Notes: generated from the sequence alone by a model not told the origin. Shown: positions 1 through 9,573, counted from the first letter of the stretch. The stretch: 64,000 nt of DNA from a candidate division TM6 bacterium GW2011_GWF2_37_49 (GCA_945861145.1 CAMATL010000003.1:17263-81262), one strand, 5' to 3'. Translations and numbers: made by a program.

Positions 1-168
1 ATTGATTATCTCGGTTAGTTGGATAGTAATACCTCGTTCTGTGCCACCTGCAACTGTACGGCCGGTATGTTGCTTTGTACCAAACGTTTGCAGTAAGAGT
101 AGCGGCTTCGCTTGTACTGAGGTGCAACTCAATATGAGAATGATTAGGGTGCTTAATCGTTTATTCAT
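1..168 (-). CDS. N-terminal part of a predicted exported protein, running off the left edge
   Basis: Minus-strand reading from ATG at 168 gives MNKRLSTLIILILSCTSVQAKPLLLLQTFGTKQHTGRTVAGGTERGITIQLTEIIN, open to position 1, with a signal-peptide-like start. Absent from the ORF track because it is truncated. Confidence 0.6.
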   Translation of the reverse strand, partial: MNKRLSTLIILILSCTSVQAKPLLLLQTFGTKQHTGRTVAGGTERGITIQLTEIIN

Positions 169-350
169 GAGATTGTTTTTTTCATAAAAGGGCCTATTAA
201 TTTTTTATCATGAGTTTGCTTTTGTGTTTGAGTTAATACTTTTTAAGTATGTTACGTTGACTAAATGAAATCAACAATCGTCCCTTCGCACAAAAAATAA
301 ACGATGGCATACTAAGTGCAAAGTGTTCATTCCAAGGAGTATATGGAGTT

Positions 351-2228
351 TTGGGTATGATAGCTAACATAAAGCAGGTATCTATGTACGAAAATTTATG
401 GCGAGAACAAGGAAAAAAGTTGCCGTGGTTCAAACCGTTTACGCGAGTACTTGACTGGCAAGAACCGGTAGCTGCTTGGTTTGGCGATGGTGAAATTAAC
501 GCATCGTATGCTTGCGTTGATGTACATGCTCTTGGTGAGCGCAAAAATAAAATTGCGTTTTATTGGGAAGATGAGAAGGGTAACTCATTATCATGGACCT
601 ACCTTAAGCTGTATCAAGAAGTAAATCGGATTTCTGATGTCTTGAAGCGTTTTGGTGTGAAGCAGGGTGATGTTGTTGTTATTTATATGCCAATGGTGCT
701 TGAAGCAATTGCTACCATGCTAGCAGTTGTGCGTTTGGGTGCTACCCATACGGTGGTTTTTTCAGGTTTTAGCAGCCAAGCGCTAAAAGACCGTATAGAT
801 GACACAAAAGCACGTGTAGTAGTGACCGCTGATATGGGGCTGAGGCGGGGTAAAGTTATTAAATTAAAAGACATCGTTGATGCGGCTATTGTTGATAGTC
901 CGACCGTGCAAACGGTTCTTGTGCTCGAACGTACGCAAGGCTCTTGTACTATGAAGGCCGGAAGAGATCATTTTTTCCATGATGTAGTTTCTCGCGAGGA
1001 TGTCTATGTAGCTCCGTTGCCGGTAGTATCAACTAATCCTCTTTTTGTTTTGTATACGTCTGGTACTACTGGTCAGCCAAAAGGGATTGTGCATGGTACT
1101 GGTGGTTATTTAACGTATGCACGTTCAGCGCTTACTTGGACATTTGGACTTAATGATGAATCAATTTATTGGTGTACTGCGGATCTTGGTTGGATAACAG
1201 GACATTCGTGTGTTGTGTATGGTCCGCTACAACTAGGCGTTTCACAGATAATTTATGAAGGTTCGCCAGATTTTCCACATCCTGGGCGCTGGTGGGAGCT
1301 TATCGAAAAATACAAAGTAACGGCATTTTACACATCACCAACAGTGCTGCGTATGTTTATGCGCTTTGGGATAGAGTGGGTGCAGCGTCATAATCTTTCT
1401 AGTTTGCAAGTGCTTGGTAGCGTGGGCGAAGTCATCAACCCTCAAGTGTGGAAGTGGTATCACGAAGTGATTGGTCAAGGACGATGTCCAATCGTTGATA
1501 CGTGGTGGCAGACTGAGACCGGGTGCTTTATGATAGCGCCAACGTTGGACCGAGAAGAGATGTCTCTTAAGCCTGGAAGCGCAACCTTTCCTCTCCCTGG
1601 TATAGAGCCTGAAATTGTTGATGTCCATGGAAAACCGGTGCCATTTGGAACCAAGGGATTTTTGGTTATAAAAACACCATGGCCAGGAATGAGTCTTGGT
1701 GTTTTTGGTGATTCAGAACGTTTCAAGCAAGTGTATTGGTCAAAATTTCCAGGCTGGTATTACACTGGTGACTATGCAATGCGTGATAAAGAAGGCTATT
1801 TTTGGTTACTTGGCAGGGCAGATGAAGTTCTCAATATTGCTGGTCATCGCATCGGTACTGCAGAAGTTGAAAGTGTAGTGGTAGCTATTGATGAAATTGC
1901 TGAAGCGGCTGCAATTGGTGTATTTGATGAATTGAAGGGCGAGGCTCTGGTTATTTTTGCCATCCCTCGACAAGGCCTGCAACCAGGTGAAGAGCTTAAA
2001 ATAAAAGTGGTGCAGTCTGTACGTGAGCATATCGGTGCGTTTGTAACACCGCGCGGCGTATATTTTGTTGAAAAATTACCTAAGACCCGCTCAGGAAAAA
2101 TCATGCGTCGCTTATTAAAAGCGGTCGTAGAAGGAAATCAAGTTGGCGATGTGAGCACTCTTGAAGATGAGGCTTCCATGGATGAAGTGCGTTCATCATT
2201 TAATGAGCTTAAAGCCGCAATTTTATAA
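351..2228 (+). CDS. acs: Acetyl-CoA synthetase (AMP-forming)
   Basis: 625 aa ORF with YTSGTTGQPKGIVHGTGGYL, DTWWQTETGC, YYTGDYAMRDKEGYFWLLGRADEVLNIAGHRIGTAEVES and KTRSGKIMRR. The start could be 357 or 384. Confidence 0.93.
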   Translation: MGMIANIKQVSMYENLWREQGKKLPWFKPFTRVLDWQEPVAAWFGDGEINASYACVDVHALGERKNKIAFYWEDEKGNSLSWTYLKLYQEVNRISDVLKRFGVKQGDVVVIYMPMVLEAIATMLAVVRLGATHTVVFSGFSSQALKDRIDDTKARVVVTADMGLRRGKVIKLKDIVDAAIVDSPTVQTVLVLERTQGSCTMKAGRDHFFHDVVSREDVYVAPLPVVSTNPLFVLYTSGTTGQPKGIVHGTGGYLTYARSALTWTFGLNDESIYWCTADLGWITGHSCVVYGPLQLGVSQIIYEGSPDFPHPGRWWELIEKYKVTAFYTSPTVLRMFMRFGIEWVQRHNLSSLQVLGSVGEVINPQVWKWYHEVIGQGRCPIVDTWWQTETGCFMIAPTLDREEMSLKPGSATFPLPGIEPEIVDVHGKPVPFGTKGFLVIKTPWPGMSLGVFGDSERFKQVYWSKFPGWYYTGDYAMRDKEGYFWLLGRADEVLNIAGHRIGTAEVESVVVAIDEIAEAAAIGVFDELKGEALVIFAIPRQGLQPGEELKIKVVQSVREHIGAFVTPRGVYFVEKLPKTRSGKIMRRLLKAVVEGNQVGDVSTLEDEASMDEVRSSFNELKAAIL

Positions 2229-2271
2229 AACAGTGTTCTGTAATTAACTCTTATGATTTCTGTAGAAATAA

Positions 2272-2313
2272 ATGAAAGCCCCGGCACATTATAATATGTG
2301 CCGGGGCTTTCAT
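2272..2313. terminator. Bidirectional terminator-like hairpin between convergent genes
   Basis: 18-bp perfect stem ATGAAAGCCCCGGCACAT / ATGTGCCGGGGCTTTCAT. Confidence 0.85.
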
Positions 2314-2328
2314 TTGAAAATAAGTTAA

Positions 2329-3504
2329 TTACTCAGTGGCTACTGGAGCATTGTCATTCTCAGGAGGGGCTTCAGCTGCGTCAGTATGAGCGGCGGCTTT
2401 ATGGCCCTTTTTAGCCTTTTTGTCTTTCTTGCCAGCTTTGTTTTTCTTGCCAGCTTTGTCTTTCTTGCCAGCTTTGTCTTTCTTGCCAGCTTTGTCTGCA
2501 TGGTCAGCATCGGCCTCTGGAGCTACCTCTGTTGGTGTAGTTGCATCATCAGTAGCATTGGTGGCGACATCTTTTTTAGATTTTTTACCTTTTTTCTCTT
2601 TTTTGCCAGTATTGCCAGGCTTAGCATCTTTATTTTTCCTTAGCTTTTTTTTGCCTTTTTTAGCAGCTTTATCTTCAGCTGGTGAAGCTTTTTCAGCTTC
2701 TTTGGTGGTGGTATGTGTTTCAGTGTGAGCTATTGCATCACCACCATCAACACGTGGAATCATTTCTTTATTCACATAATCGATTTGTTGGGCTGCAAGC
2801 AATGGAGTCTTGCTGTCTACGATGTCATGTAAAACTTGGTGTAGGTAAGAGGTTACTTCTGACCCATCATTGAAGATTTTTACAACCAAGCGACCAAATC
2901 CTTCTTGGACATCTGAAGGAAATGATTGATGTTGAGATTCTTGTAATAAATTATAAATGCCTTCAAGCGCTTTTCCTGTATCTTCTTCTTTTTCGAGCGC
3001 TGCGATTTTATCTGTAATACTATGGCCGGTGCTTGCTATCTGTTGCATAGCGGTAACATCAATAGCTTTTGGCGCTTGAACTGTGGCAGCTTCTTTAGCC
3101 GTTGCTCCAACATCAAGGCCGTTTTGCCATTGGGCAACAGTATTTTTTTGCGCGGTGCTAAGAATAGTTGATTGCAAAGCATTGCCCAATAGTTTATGTA
3201 ACGCTGGGCGAGCGGTTGCATCTCCTTGGCCAGCGGTATACACAGAAGTAAGCGCTGCGGTGAATTCCGGGTTAATCTCTTTTGCAGTGTCTGCATCAAC
3301 GCTCCTGATGGCTTCAGTTATGCCATTAAGAACATCAATTTTGTCATTAACTGCTGGTTTAGCTAATGCAGTTGCAATCATTTTTTCATAAACTGTAACG
3401 GTTGCAGCATCGCCGTAAGCCCCTCCTGCGAGCGTTAGCGAAAATAAAGCAATCGCACATGAATGAAGTATTTTACCATATCTTGTCTTCATAAATCTCC
3501 TCAT
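2329..3504 (-). CDS. Predicted exported protein with Lys-rich C-terminal repeat tail
   Basis: Signal-like N-terminus (ILHSCAIALFSLTLAGGAYGDA); tail KKDKAGKKDKAGKKNKAGKKDKKAKKGHK followed by an Ala/Glu/Pro end. Confidence 0.75.
   Translation of the reverse strand: MRRFMKTRYGKILHSCAIALFSLTLAGGAYGDAATVTVYEKMIATALAKPAVNDKIDVLNGITEAIRSVDADTAKEINPEFTAALTSVYTAGQGDATARPALHKLLGNALQSTILSTAQKNTVAQWQNGLDVGATAKEAATVQAPKAIDVTAMQQIASTGHSITDKIAALEKEEDTGKALEGIYNLLQESQHQSFPSDVQEGFGRLVVKIFNDGSEVTSYLHQVLHDIVDSKTPLLAAQQIDYVNKEMIPRVDGGDAIAHTETHTTTKEAEKASPAEDKAAKKGKKKLRKNKDAKPGNTGKKEKKGKKSKKDVATNATDDATTPTEVAPEADADHADKAGKKDKAGKKDKAGKKNKAGKKDKKAKKGHKAAAHTDAAEAPPENDNAPVATE
2431..2497. repeat. 18-nt tandem repeat (GCCAGCTTTGTCTTTCTT, about 3.7 copies) encoding (KDKAGK)n
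   Basis: Copies at 2431, 2449, 2467 and partial at 2485; the first has one substitution. Confidence 0.9.
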
Positions 3505-3627
3505 CTTCTAACAGGGATACAATGTAAAACTAGAATAATCAGTGATTTTAAATTTTAATGTAACTATTCGAATGTTTCTTCTGCAACGGTTTTTAGTAAA
3601 TCAAACCAATGAAATGATTGCAGGCTT

Positions 3628-4001
3628 TTATTCAAACCAGCGTTTACGACATTTAACTGTGTCTTGACTGAGAGGGTATTTGATACCATTCGCTACCATT
3701 TTGGAGAGAAAGGCTTGTGTTAAATCAAGGTCAAGTGAATTACTTAAAGTGAGTGTAAATGCGAAAACGTCAGCAATTTCTGCGGCTAGGCGTTCTTTGA
3801 GCTGAGGTTCTGCTTCGATGAGCGCTTGAACATCGGTATTTTTACTCCAGAGAAGAAGTTATAAAATTTCTGAAGCCTCTACACTCAAGGCAACGGCAAT
3901 GTCATACGTGTCATTATATTTATCCCAGCCGCGGGCAGTACGAAAAACAATAATAGTTTTTTTAGATCAGCGACTGATGTATTGAGATCGGTTTTTTGCA
4001 T
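3628..4001 (-). pseudogene. Degraded MazG-like / nucleotide pyrophosphohydrolase gene
   Basis: Composite minus-strand translation RTARGWDKYNDTYDIAVALSVEASEIL*LLLWSKNTDVQALIEAEPQLKERLAAEIADVFAFTLTLSNSLDLDLTQAFLSKMVANGIKYPLSQDTVKCRKRWFE. In-frame TAA at 3859-3861; a 7-A run (3957-3963) puts the ATG at 4001 one base out of frame. Confidence 0.75.
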
Positions 4002-4068
4002 GGTGTCCTCAAATGCTAGTTTTAAAATAAACTGAATTTCAAGCTACCAGGAACTTTTAAAAATACAA

Positions 4069-4094
4069 AGAGGAGCGAGATTTCTCTCTCCTCT
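4069..4094 (-). terminator. Terminator-like hairpin downstream of 4124..4834
   Basis: AGAGGAGCGAGA / TCTCTCTCCTCT, one mismatch. Confidence 0.55.
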
Positions 4095-4123
4095 AAACTT
4101 AATTTTGGCTGAGTTATAAAAAA

Positions 4124-4834
4124 TTATTTAACTGGATCAGTTTTAACGGTATCGTTTTGAGGGAGACCTTTGCCAACTTTTTTAGGCTTATCTTTTTTAT
4201 CGTGCTTATCTTTTTTATCGTGCTTATCTTTTTTAGGCTTATCTTTTTTGCCTTCATTCTCTCCAAAGGAGTTTTCAGACATTGCATGACGAATTTCACG
4301 CATATCAGCATCATTTAAATATTTAGAATCTCGCTTATCCATTTCACCAAGAAGTTCAAGCACTTGGCCTTTGCTTACTCTGGCATAGATTGCCATATCA
4401 AGAACTTCTTTTTTGAAGATTGCTTTATCATCATTGCTAACCGTAGTGGTATCTGTTTCTGCTTTTATAACTTTAAATAGTGCTAAGCGGTGATCATCAT
4501 CATCGGCAATTGCACCTATATCTTTGAGTGGTTTTGGAGTAATTGCTGTAGCATCGCCTTTGAGCGCATCGTAAGCTGTTTGTAATGAAGATGTGCCTGC
4601 TTGCCATTTTAATAAAGCTTTAGTCCGAACTTCGTCCTTGTTATCTAGTTTTTTATGGGTGCCTTTCTTGTGGGGGGGTGTACCTTTGCTTTCATGTTTG
4701 CTTACAGGCTTTTTTTTGCCATCAGTAGCACGGACGCCGCTAATTGCAGCTAGTGCGAATAACGCAACAAAGCCTGAGGCTTGCAGTGCTAATTTAAGAT
4801 TCTTTTTCATTGTATTCTCTCCTTTTTGTTGCAT
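4124..4834 (-). CDS. Predicted exported protein with Lys-rich tail, paralogue of 4913..5872 at the N-terminus
   Basis: MKKNLKLALQASGFVALFALAAISGVRA signal; tail KKDKPKKDKHDKKDKHDKKDKPKKVGKG. The first M in the track is upstream; MKKN (aa 9) at about 4810 is the likely start. Confidence 0.7.
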   Translation of the reverse strand: MQQKGENTMKKNLKLALQASGFVALFALAAISGVRATDGKKKPVSKHESKGTPPHKKGTHKKLDNKDEVRTKALLKWQAGTSSLQTAYDALKGDATAITPKPLKDIGAIADDDDHRLALFKVIKAETDTTTVSNDDKAIFKKEVLDMAIYARVSKGQVLELLGEMDKRDSKYLNDADMREIRHAMSENSFGENEGKKDKPKKDKHDKKDKHDKKDKPKKVGKGLPQNDTVKTDPVK

Positions 4835-4857
4835 TAAATCTGGATTTTTTAGAATTT

Positions 4858-4883
4858 AATGGGGCGAGAAGACTCGCCCCATT
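4858..4883 (-). terminator. Terminator-like hairpin downstream of 4913..5872
   Basis: AATGGGGCGAG AAGA CTCGCCCCATT. Confidence 0.7.
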
Positions 4884-4912
4884 AGGTTTATATGGCTCTA
4901 TTATTTCAATAA

Positions 4913-5872
4913 TTACTCGGGACTGGCATCGTTGGCAGCATCTGGCGTGGCCTCTTGGACTTGTTTTTTGTTGCCACCTTTCTTGCCTTTTTTGCCGTGC
5001 TTGTCTTTCTTGCCTTTTTTGCCGTGCTTGTCTTTCTTGCCGTGCTTGTCATCATCGTGCTTGTCTTTTTTGCCGTGCTTGTCATCATCATCGTGCTTGT
5101 CTTTTTTGCTGTGCTTGCCCTTTTTGCCTTTTTTGCCTTTCTTGCCATCTTTGTGTTTTTTCTCTGCATGTTTACCATGGTGTCCATGGCGACGCTGAGG
5201 ATTTAAACCTTTGAGAGCTTCTTTAATTTCTTTTTCGCTCATGTATGTAAAATTTCTTTCAATGAGCATGGTGAGAAGCAATTCACGTGTTTGTAAAAGG
5301 CTCTTTCTGGCATCTTCTACACTTGCAGTTACAAGCGCACTGAAAGCTGTTTTATCTTCCGCTGTTACAGTGATAGCAGCAGAGGTTGGAGTAATTGAAA
5401 GCTTGTAAAGCTCCATGCGGCGTTCATCACTGTTGGTGAGCGCAGCGATTTTAGTAACTGCTTTAGGAATTAGCATTGCCGGATCTTTAAGCTGATTGAA
5501 AACTGTTTTTAACGACGCAGGATTTTTCTGAATTACTTCTAATGATTTTTGCAGATGCTTAAACCATTTTTCTTCTTTATTTTTTCTTACAGGCTTGCTA
5601 TCTGTAGTTTTAATAGCAAGAATTTCGACAGCAGCAGTATCATCAGTATCAGCAAGTGCTTCGAGGGTTTTAGCCGTCTCGTCATCAACTAGAACCTCGC
5701 CTACAACCGCGTTGCTATGTAGGACATCAGATAGACCATCATCAGAAGTCGCTACAGCTTCTAACTCTGCGCGATTTTCAGCTTGAGCGATGCCTGGAAT
5801 TCCGCTTATGGCTAGCGCGAATAATGCAACAAACCCCGAAGTTTGTAGCGCTAATCTTAGATTCTTTTTCAT
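4913..5872 (-). CDS. Predicted exported protein with Lys/His/Asp-rich repeat tail
   Basis: MKKNLRLALQTSGFVALFALAISGIPGIAQA signal; tail KKGKKGKKGKHSKKDKHDDDDKHGKKDKHDDDKHGKKDKHGKKGKKDKHGKKGKKGG. Confidence 0.75.
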   Translation of the reverse strand: MKKNLRLALQTSGFVALFALAISGIPGIAQAENRAELEAVATSDDGLSDVLHSNAVVGEVLVDDETAKTLEALADTDDTAAVEILAIKTTDSKPVRKNKEEKWFKHLQKSLEVIQKNPASLKTVFNQLKDPAMLIPKAVTKIAALTNSDERRMELYKLSITPTSAAITVTAEDKTAFSALVTASVEDARKSLLQTRELLLTMLIERNFTYMSEKEIKEALKGLNPQRRHGHHGKHAEKKHKDGKKGKKGKKGKHSKKDKHDDDDKHGKKDKHDDDKHGKKDKHGKKGKKDKHGKKGKKGGNKKQVQEATPDAANDASPE

Positions 5873-5958
5873 AATGTTCTCTCCTTTAAGTAGATTTAGT
5901 AGTGCTCTTTATTCTCTAATATTTAATAAAATCTAGGCTATAGTTAACATTTTATTTT

Positions 5959-7632
5959 CTAGGCGGCTGTTTCTGCTTCTACCGTCACTTCTGCAGTAAG
6001 AGAAGTTGGGGTCTCAGGAGAAGTTGCGGCCTCTTTTTTTACATGGGTCCCTTTCTTCTTGCCTTTTTTCTTGCCTTTTTTCTTGCCAGTTGGTTTCTGC
6101 TCTGCCTCAGGAGCGCTACCTGCTGCGTCTGGGGCAGCATCAGCAGTTGCATCTCCAGCGGGCTTAGCTTTTTTCAATTTTTTCGAACCTTTTTTCTTGC
6201 CGGTATGTCCTTTGGCGCCATCGACCGGTGCACTAGCATCAGGGGTTGCTGCGCTGGCATCATGAGCGGCGCCCATATCAGCAGCGGCCGCAGCCTTTTT
6301 GCCTTTTTTAGCTTTCTTCGTGTTTGCGCCGGAAGCGGTTTTTTTGCCTTTTTTCTTTTTGGTCGCTGAAGAAGCACCTTTGGCTCGTTTTCCAGCTTTA
6401 GCGGTATCGGCAGCAATAGCATTATCAAGTGTCTTTCTTGGTGTTGTGTCACTTACTTGATCTAGATTTGGCATCATGACGTCGCGTACATATTTCTGTT
6501 GAGCTTCATTAAGTAATGGTGTGCTTTCAGCGGTAAAAAGTAATTGGCTCATGTATGACTGAAGTTCAACAATTTGATTAAAGGCTTCTATTAATGAAAC
6601 GCCAAATGCTCCTTGAGTAGTAGCATCATAGCTCTTTCCTTCAGCTTTTTGCATTTGTGAGTAAAGCGCCTTAATAATGCCCTCAATATCTGATTGTGAA
6701 GCTTGAGTTGCGCCAACTGTTGGCATATCAACACTGGTAGCAACGGTATTTACTGCTGGTGCAGCAGCGGCCGCAGCTAACGGTTGAGCAGCTGATGTTA
6801 ATGCTGGCATAGGAGCTAATGCAGCAACAGGTGGTAGCGCTGCAATAGGTGCCGCAGATGGTAATGCTGTAGTGGCTACAGGTGTACTTGCTACTGCGCC
6901 TGGTAGTGCGGCAGCAATAGGAAGCTCACTTACAGCTGGCGCTGAAGTTTGAATAACTTGTGGAATTGCTGCTGCGGTAGGGCTAGCTACAGCGCCTGTG
7001 TCTTGCGATGTTGGCATTGCTGCTAACGCCACTGTGGTTGCAGGTGTAGTTGCTGTTATTGGTGCTGCAAAAGCAGGAGCCATTGGTCTAGCCTCTGACG
7101 TTAGGACTGGAGTGGATTGAGCAACTGGAATTTGATCCGTAGCTTGTGCTACAGCTTGGGCTGCTTTGGCAACAGGTGTTCCGGTGCCGTGCTGAGCTGC
7201 TAGTGTTGAAACTAACCGTTGTGTTTCAATATTTGCAGCTGACGCTTGGTTAGGGTCTAGTGGTTGCACTAACGGTGTAACTCTAGGAATAACTGTGTTT
7301 CGCAAATAATCTTTTTGATCATCTCTTAGTAAGGGAGATGTTAAAAGCTGGTTGTAAGCTTTGAGTAATTTATAACGGCCGCGATTATCAAGTGATTCAA
7401 AATTACTAGATGTATTCTCCACAATTTGAGCAACAGCATCCTTTACTGGAGCTATTTGTGGAACATCTTTAGCTGATCGAATAATCCAGTCTAATTGTAT
7501 GGCTGGAATTCTAGCCATGCTCGCTGTTTTTTCAATAAACCCAAGATTTAGCTCTGTACTGCCCACTGTCTGAGTTATCAGAGCCCACAAGAACAGTAGT
7601 GCTGTTTTTTTTCCTAATCCATTGAACTTCAT
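5959..7632 (-). CDS. Predicted exported Ala/Pro-rich protein with Lys-rich tail
   Basis: 557 aa; domain IKALYSQMQKAEGKSYDATTQGAFGVSLIEAFNQIVELQSYMSQLLFTAESTPLLNEAQQKYVRDVMMPNLDQV shared with 8092..9321; tail GKKKGKKKGKKKGTHVKK plus acidic end. Confidence 0.75.
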   Translation of the reverse strand: MKFNGLGKKTALLFLWALITQTVGSTELNLGFIEKTASMARIPAIQLDWIIRSAKDVPQIAPVKDAVAQIVENTSSNFESLDNRGRYKLLKAYNQLLTSPLLRDDQKDYLRNTVIPRVTPLVQPLDPNQASAANIETQRLVSTLAAQHGTGTPVAKAAQAVAQATDQIPVAQSTPVLTSEARPMAPAFAAPITATTPATTVALAAMPTSQDTGAVASPTAAAIPQVIQTSAPAVSELPIAAALPGAVASTPVATTALPSAAPIAALPPVAALAPMPALTSAAQPLAAAAAAPAVNTVATSVDMPTVGATQASQSDIEGIIKALYSQMQKAEGKSYDATTQGAFGVSLIEAFNQIVELQSYMSQLLFTAESTPLLNEAQQKYVRDVMMPNLDQVSDTTPRKTLDNAIAADTAKAGKRAKGASSATKKKKGKKTASGANTKKAKKGKKAAAAADMGAAHDASAATPDASAPVDGAKGHTGKKKGSKKLKKAKPAGDATADAAPDAAGSAPEAEQKPTGKKKGKKKGKKKGTHVKKEAATSPETPTSLTAEVTVEAETAA

Positions 7633-7958
7633 CGTATCTCCTTAGGTTTCATTATTATAGACTTCTCTCTTAAGAAGCCATTCAATTCTCTTTACAGGAT
7701 AACAAATGACAAATATAAAAATCTATGATTTAAAAAAATTTCAAATGAAAAATATAATTAAGGGGTGAGGTTCATTCATGGATTTGCTTTTTACGGTGTT
7801 TAATACGTAAATTTTAAATTGCTTAAAATGATTGATTGTTCCTGCCGAAGGGCTTTATGCGTTTTTTTGAAAGTCTTGGCGAGCGTGCGCGTTTCCTTTT
7901 TGGTAGATAAGGTTATTTCGAGAGATATGCTTTTAAAACCCTTCAAATGCTTTTAAAA

Positions 7959-8027
7959 TTTGGTAACTCCCCAGGTATCTGGAGAGTTACCAAATTTTTT
8001 TACATCCCTACCTGGGGAGTTACCAAA
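7959..8027. repeat. 19-bp perfect inverted repeat with a third, nearly identical arm inside the loop (alternative hairpins)
   Basis: TTTGGTAACTCCCCAGGTA (7959-7977) and its exact reverse complement TACCTGGGGAGTTACCAAA (8009-8027); internal TGGAGAGTTACCAAA (7980-7994) pairs with the first arm with one mismatch. Confidence 0.85.
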
Positions 8028-8038
8028 AAATGTACTAA

Positions 8039-8073
8039 AAAATAAGAGGGAGCAAGTTGCCCCCTCTTATTTT
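8039..8073 (-). terminator. Terminator-like hairpin downstream of 8092..9321
   Basis: AAAATAAGAGGG ... CCCTCTTATTTT. Confidence 0.7.
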
Positions 8074-8091
8074 GGAACTGAATTATGAAAT

Positions 8092-9321
8092 TTAAGGTAC
8101 TGTAACTACTGGAGCTTCAACTGAAATTGCATTGCTTTCGGTTGCACTGACAGATTTTTTACCTTTTTTCTTCTTTTTCTTTTTACCCGGGGTTGCACCA
8201 TCATGAGCTGGTGTATTAACGGGTACTACAGTAACGGTCCCTGTGGTATCAGTATTTGTAGAGGCGCCTTTTTTACTTTTCTTTTTGCCGGCAGGAGCCA
8301 AGGTTGATCCAGCGGCGTCTTTTGTGATAGCTTTTTTACCCTTTTTCTTCTTGGCTTTTTTCTTGCTGCTCGCCGGGGTGCTGTGTTTTGCCCCACCCGC
8401 AGGAGCTGATTTGCCTACATGAGTAAGCGGCTTGGTTGATTCATCAATTTGATCAAGGTTTGGCAGCATGGTTTGGCGTATATAGTTTTTTTGGGCAGCA
8501 TTGAGCAGTGGAGTTGATTCTGCCGCATTCAGTAGCTGAATCATATAAGATTGGATTTCCACTGCTTCATTAAACGTATTTACCAGTGAAGCACCAAAGT
8601 TGGCATAGGTTGTTTCATCAAAGGCTTGGTTTTGTGCGTTTTGCATAGAGCTATACAGTTGTTTAATCCGGCTGCTCAAGTCTGCCGGGGTATTTTTCTC
8701 TACGGCTGCTTGTACTGCAGGAATAGCTGGAGTGGTTGATTCTACCGCAGTGTTAATTGTTGGAGCTAGTAAAGTTTGTAGTGATCCTGAGGCTGAAGAG
8801 CTTATCTCAGGTGTTGGATCTGCTGATATAATTGGGATGATTGGTACAGCTACAGCTACTGGTGCGGCATTATTAAATATTGGTTGTTGCGCAGCTATTT
8901 GTTGAATAGGCGGGGCATTAACAACAGGTGCTGTGATTGTGGGTATTGAAACCTGAGGTGCTACTTGTACTCCTCCAACAGGAAGGCTTGGTAGTGAATT
9001 TATTTGATTGGCTCGATTGGAAGTTGTTTCTGCGGTAGCAGTGTTGTTTGCTTGTGCTGAAAGATTTTGTGCGGGCTGCCCAATATTTAGTATGGGTATA
9101 TTTATTGCAGATGTATTGGCATCTGGGGTTACGGTAATGATTGGATCGACTGGTTGAGGTTGTTGCTGTTGGTTATTAAATGGATTGTCTGCGGGAGCGT
9201 TAGAAATAAGCCGTTGTTGTATGTCTGCTTGTGATGCTTCAACTGTATAGCCCGTTGCAATACTTGTGATAATAAGCGACAGCACAATCCTTGTGGACGT
9301 GTTTAAATTATAACGGTTCAT
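8092..9321 (-). CDS. Predicted exported protein with Lys-rich tail, paralogue of 5959..7632
   Basis: IKQLYSSMQNAQNQAFDETTYANFGASLVNTFNEAVEIQSYMIQLLNAAESTPLLNAAQKNYIRQTMLPNLDQI; tail GKKKKKKKGKKSVS followed by SVEAPVVTVP. Confidence 0.75.
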   Translation of the reverse strand: MNRYNLNTSTRIVLSLIITSIATGYTVEASQADIQQRLISNAPADNPFNNQQQQPQPVDPIITVTPDANTSAINIPILNIGQPAQNLSAQANNTATAETTSNRANQINSLPSLPVGGVQVAPQVSIPTITAPVVNAPPIQQIAAQQPIFNNAAPVAVAVPIIPIISADPTPEISSSASGSLQTLLAPTINTAVESTTPAIPAVQAAVEKNTPADLSSRIKQLYSSMQNAQNQAFDETTYANFGASLVNTFNEAVEIQSYMIQLLNAAESTPLLNAAQKNYIRQTMLPNLDQIDESTKPLTHVGKSAPAGGAKHSTPASSKKKAKKKKGKKAITKDAAGSTLAPAGKKKSKKGASTNTDTTGTVTVVPVNTPAHDGATPGKKKKKKKGKKSVSATESNAISVEAPVVTVP

Positions 9322-9573
9322 GGTAGCTCCCCCAGTTCATTTTGGATAATATGATTTATACACATTGAAATATCTCTATGTGCATAAAATTATATTATCA
9401 AATTGGAAATTAAGATCACAAGAGTTTTACATACAGGTTGTTGTTTGTGTTTGTATCGTTACGCAGTACGTGAAGCTGTAACCCTGGAGATTGACATTTT
9501 ACATTACTTCTTTTAAGTTCGTGCAGGCTGGTCGAGCTTTTGGTAAAAAAGGATTGAAAAGCGGTAGGGTGTA

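Noticed and set aside
2386-2728. ORFs 2386-2643 and 2420-2728 (+), hydrophobic FLASFVFLASFV / FLPALSFLPAL repeats
   Set aside because: Antisense shadow of the Lys-repeat tail of 2329-3504; AAG/AAA codons read backwards give Leu/Phe. No independent start signal.
4810-5214. ORFs with CRACLSCLFCRAC and FLPFLPCLSFLP repeats (+), and 4906-5187 (-)
   Set aside because: Antisense or out-of-frame shadows of the repetitive tail of 4913-5872.
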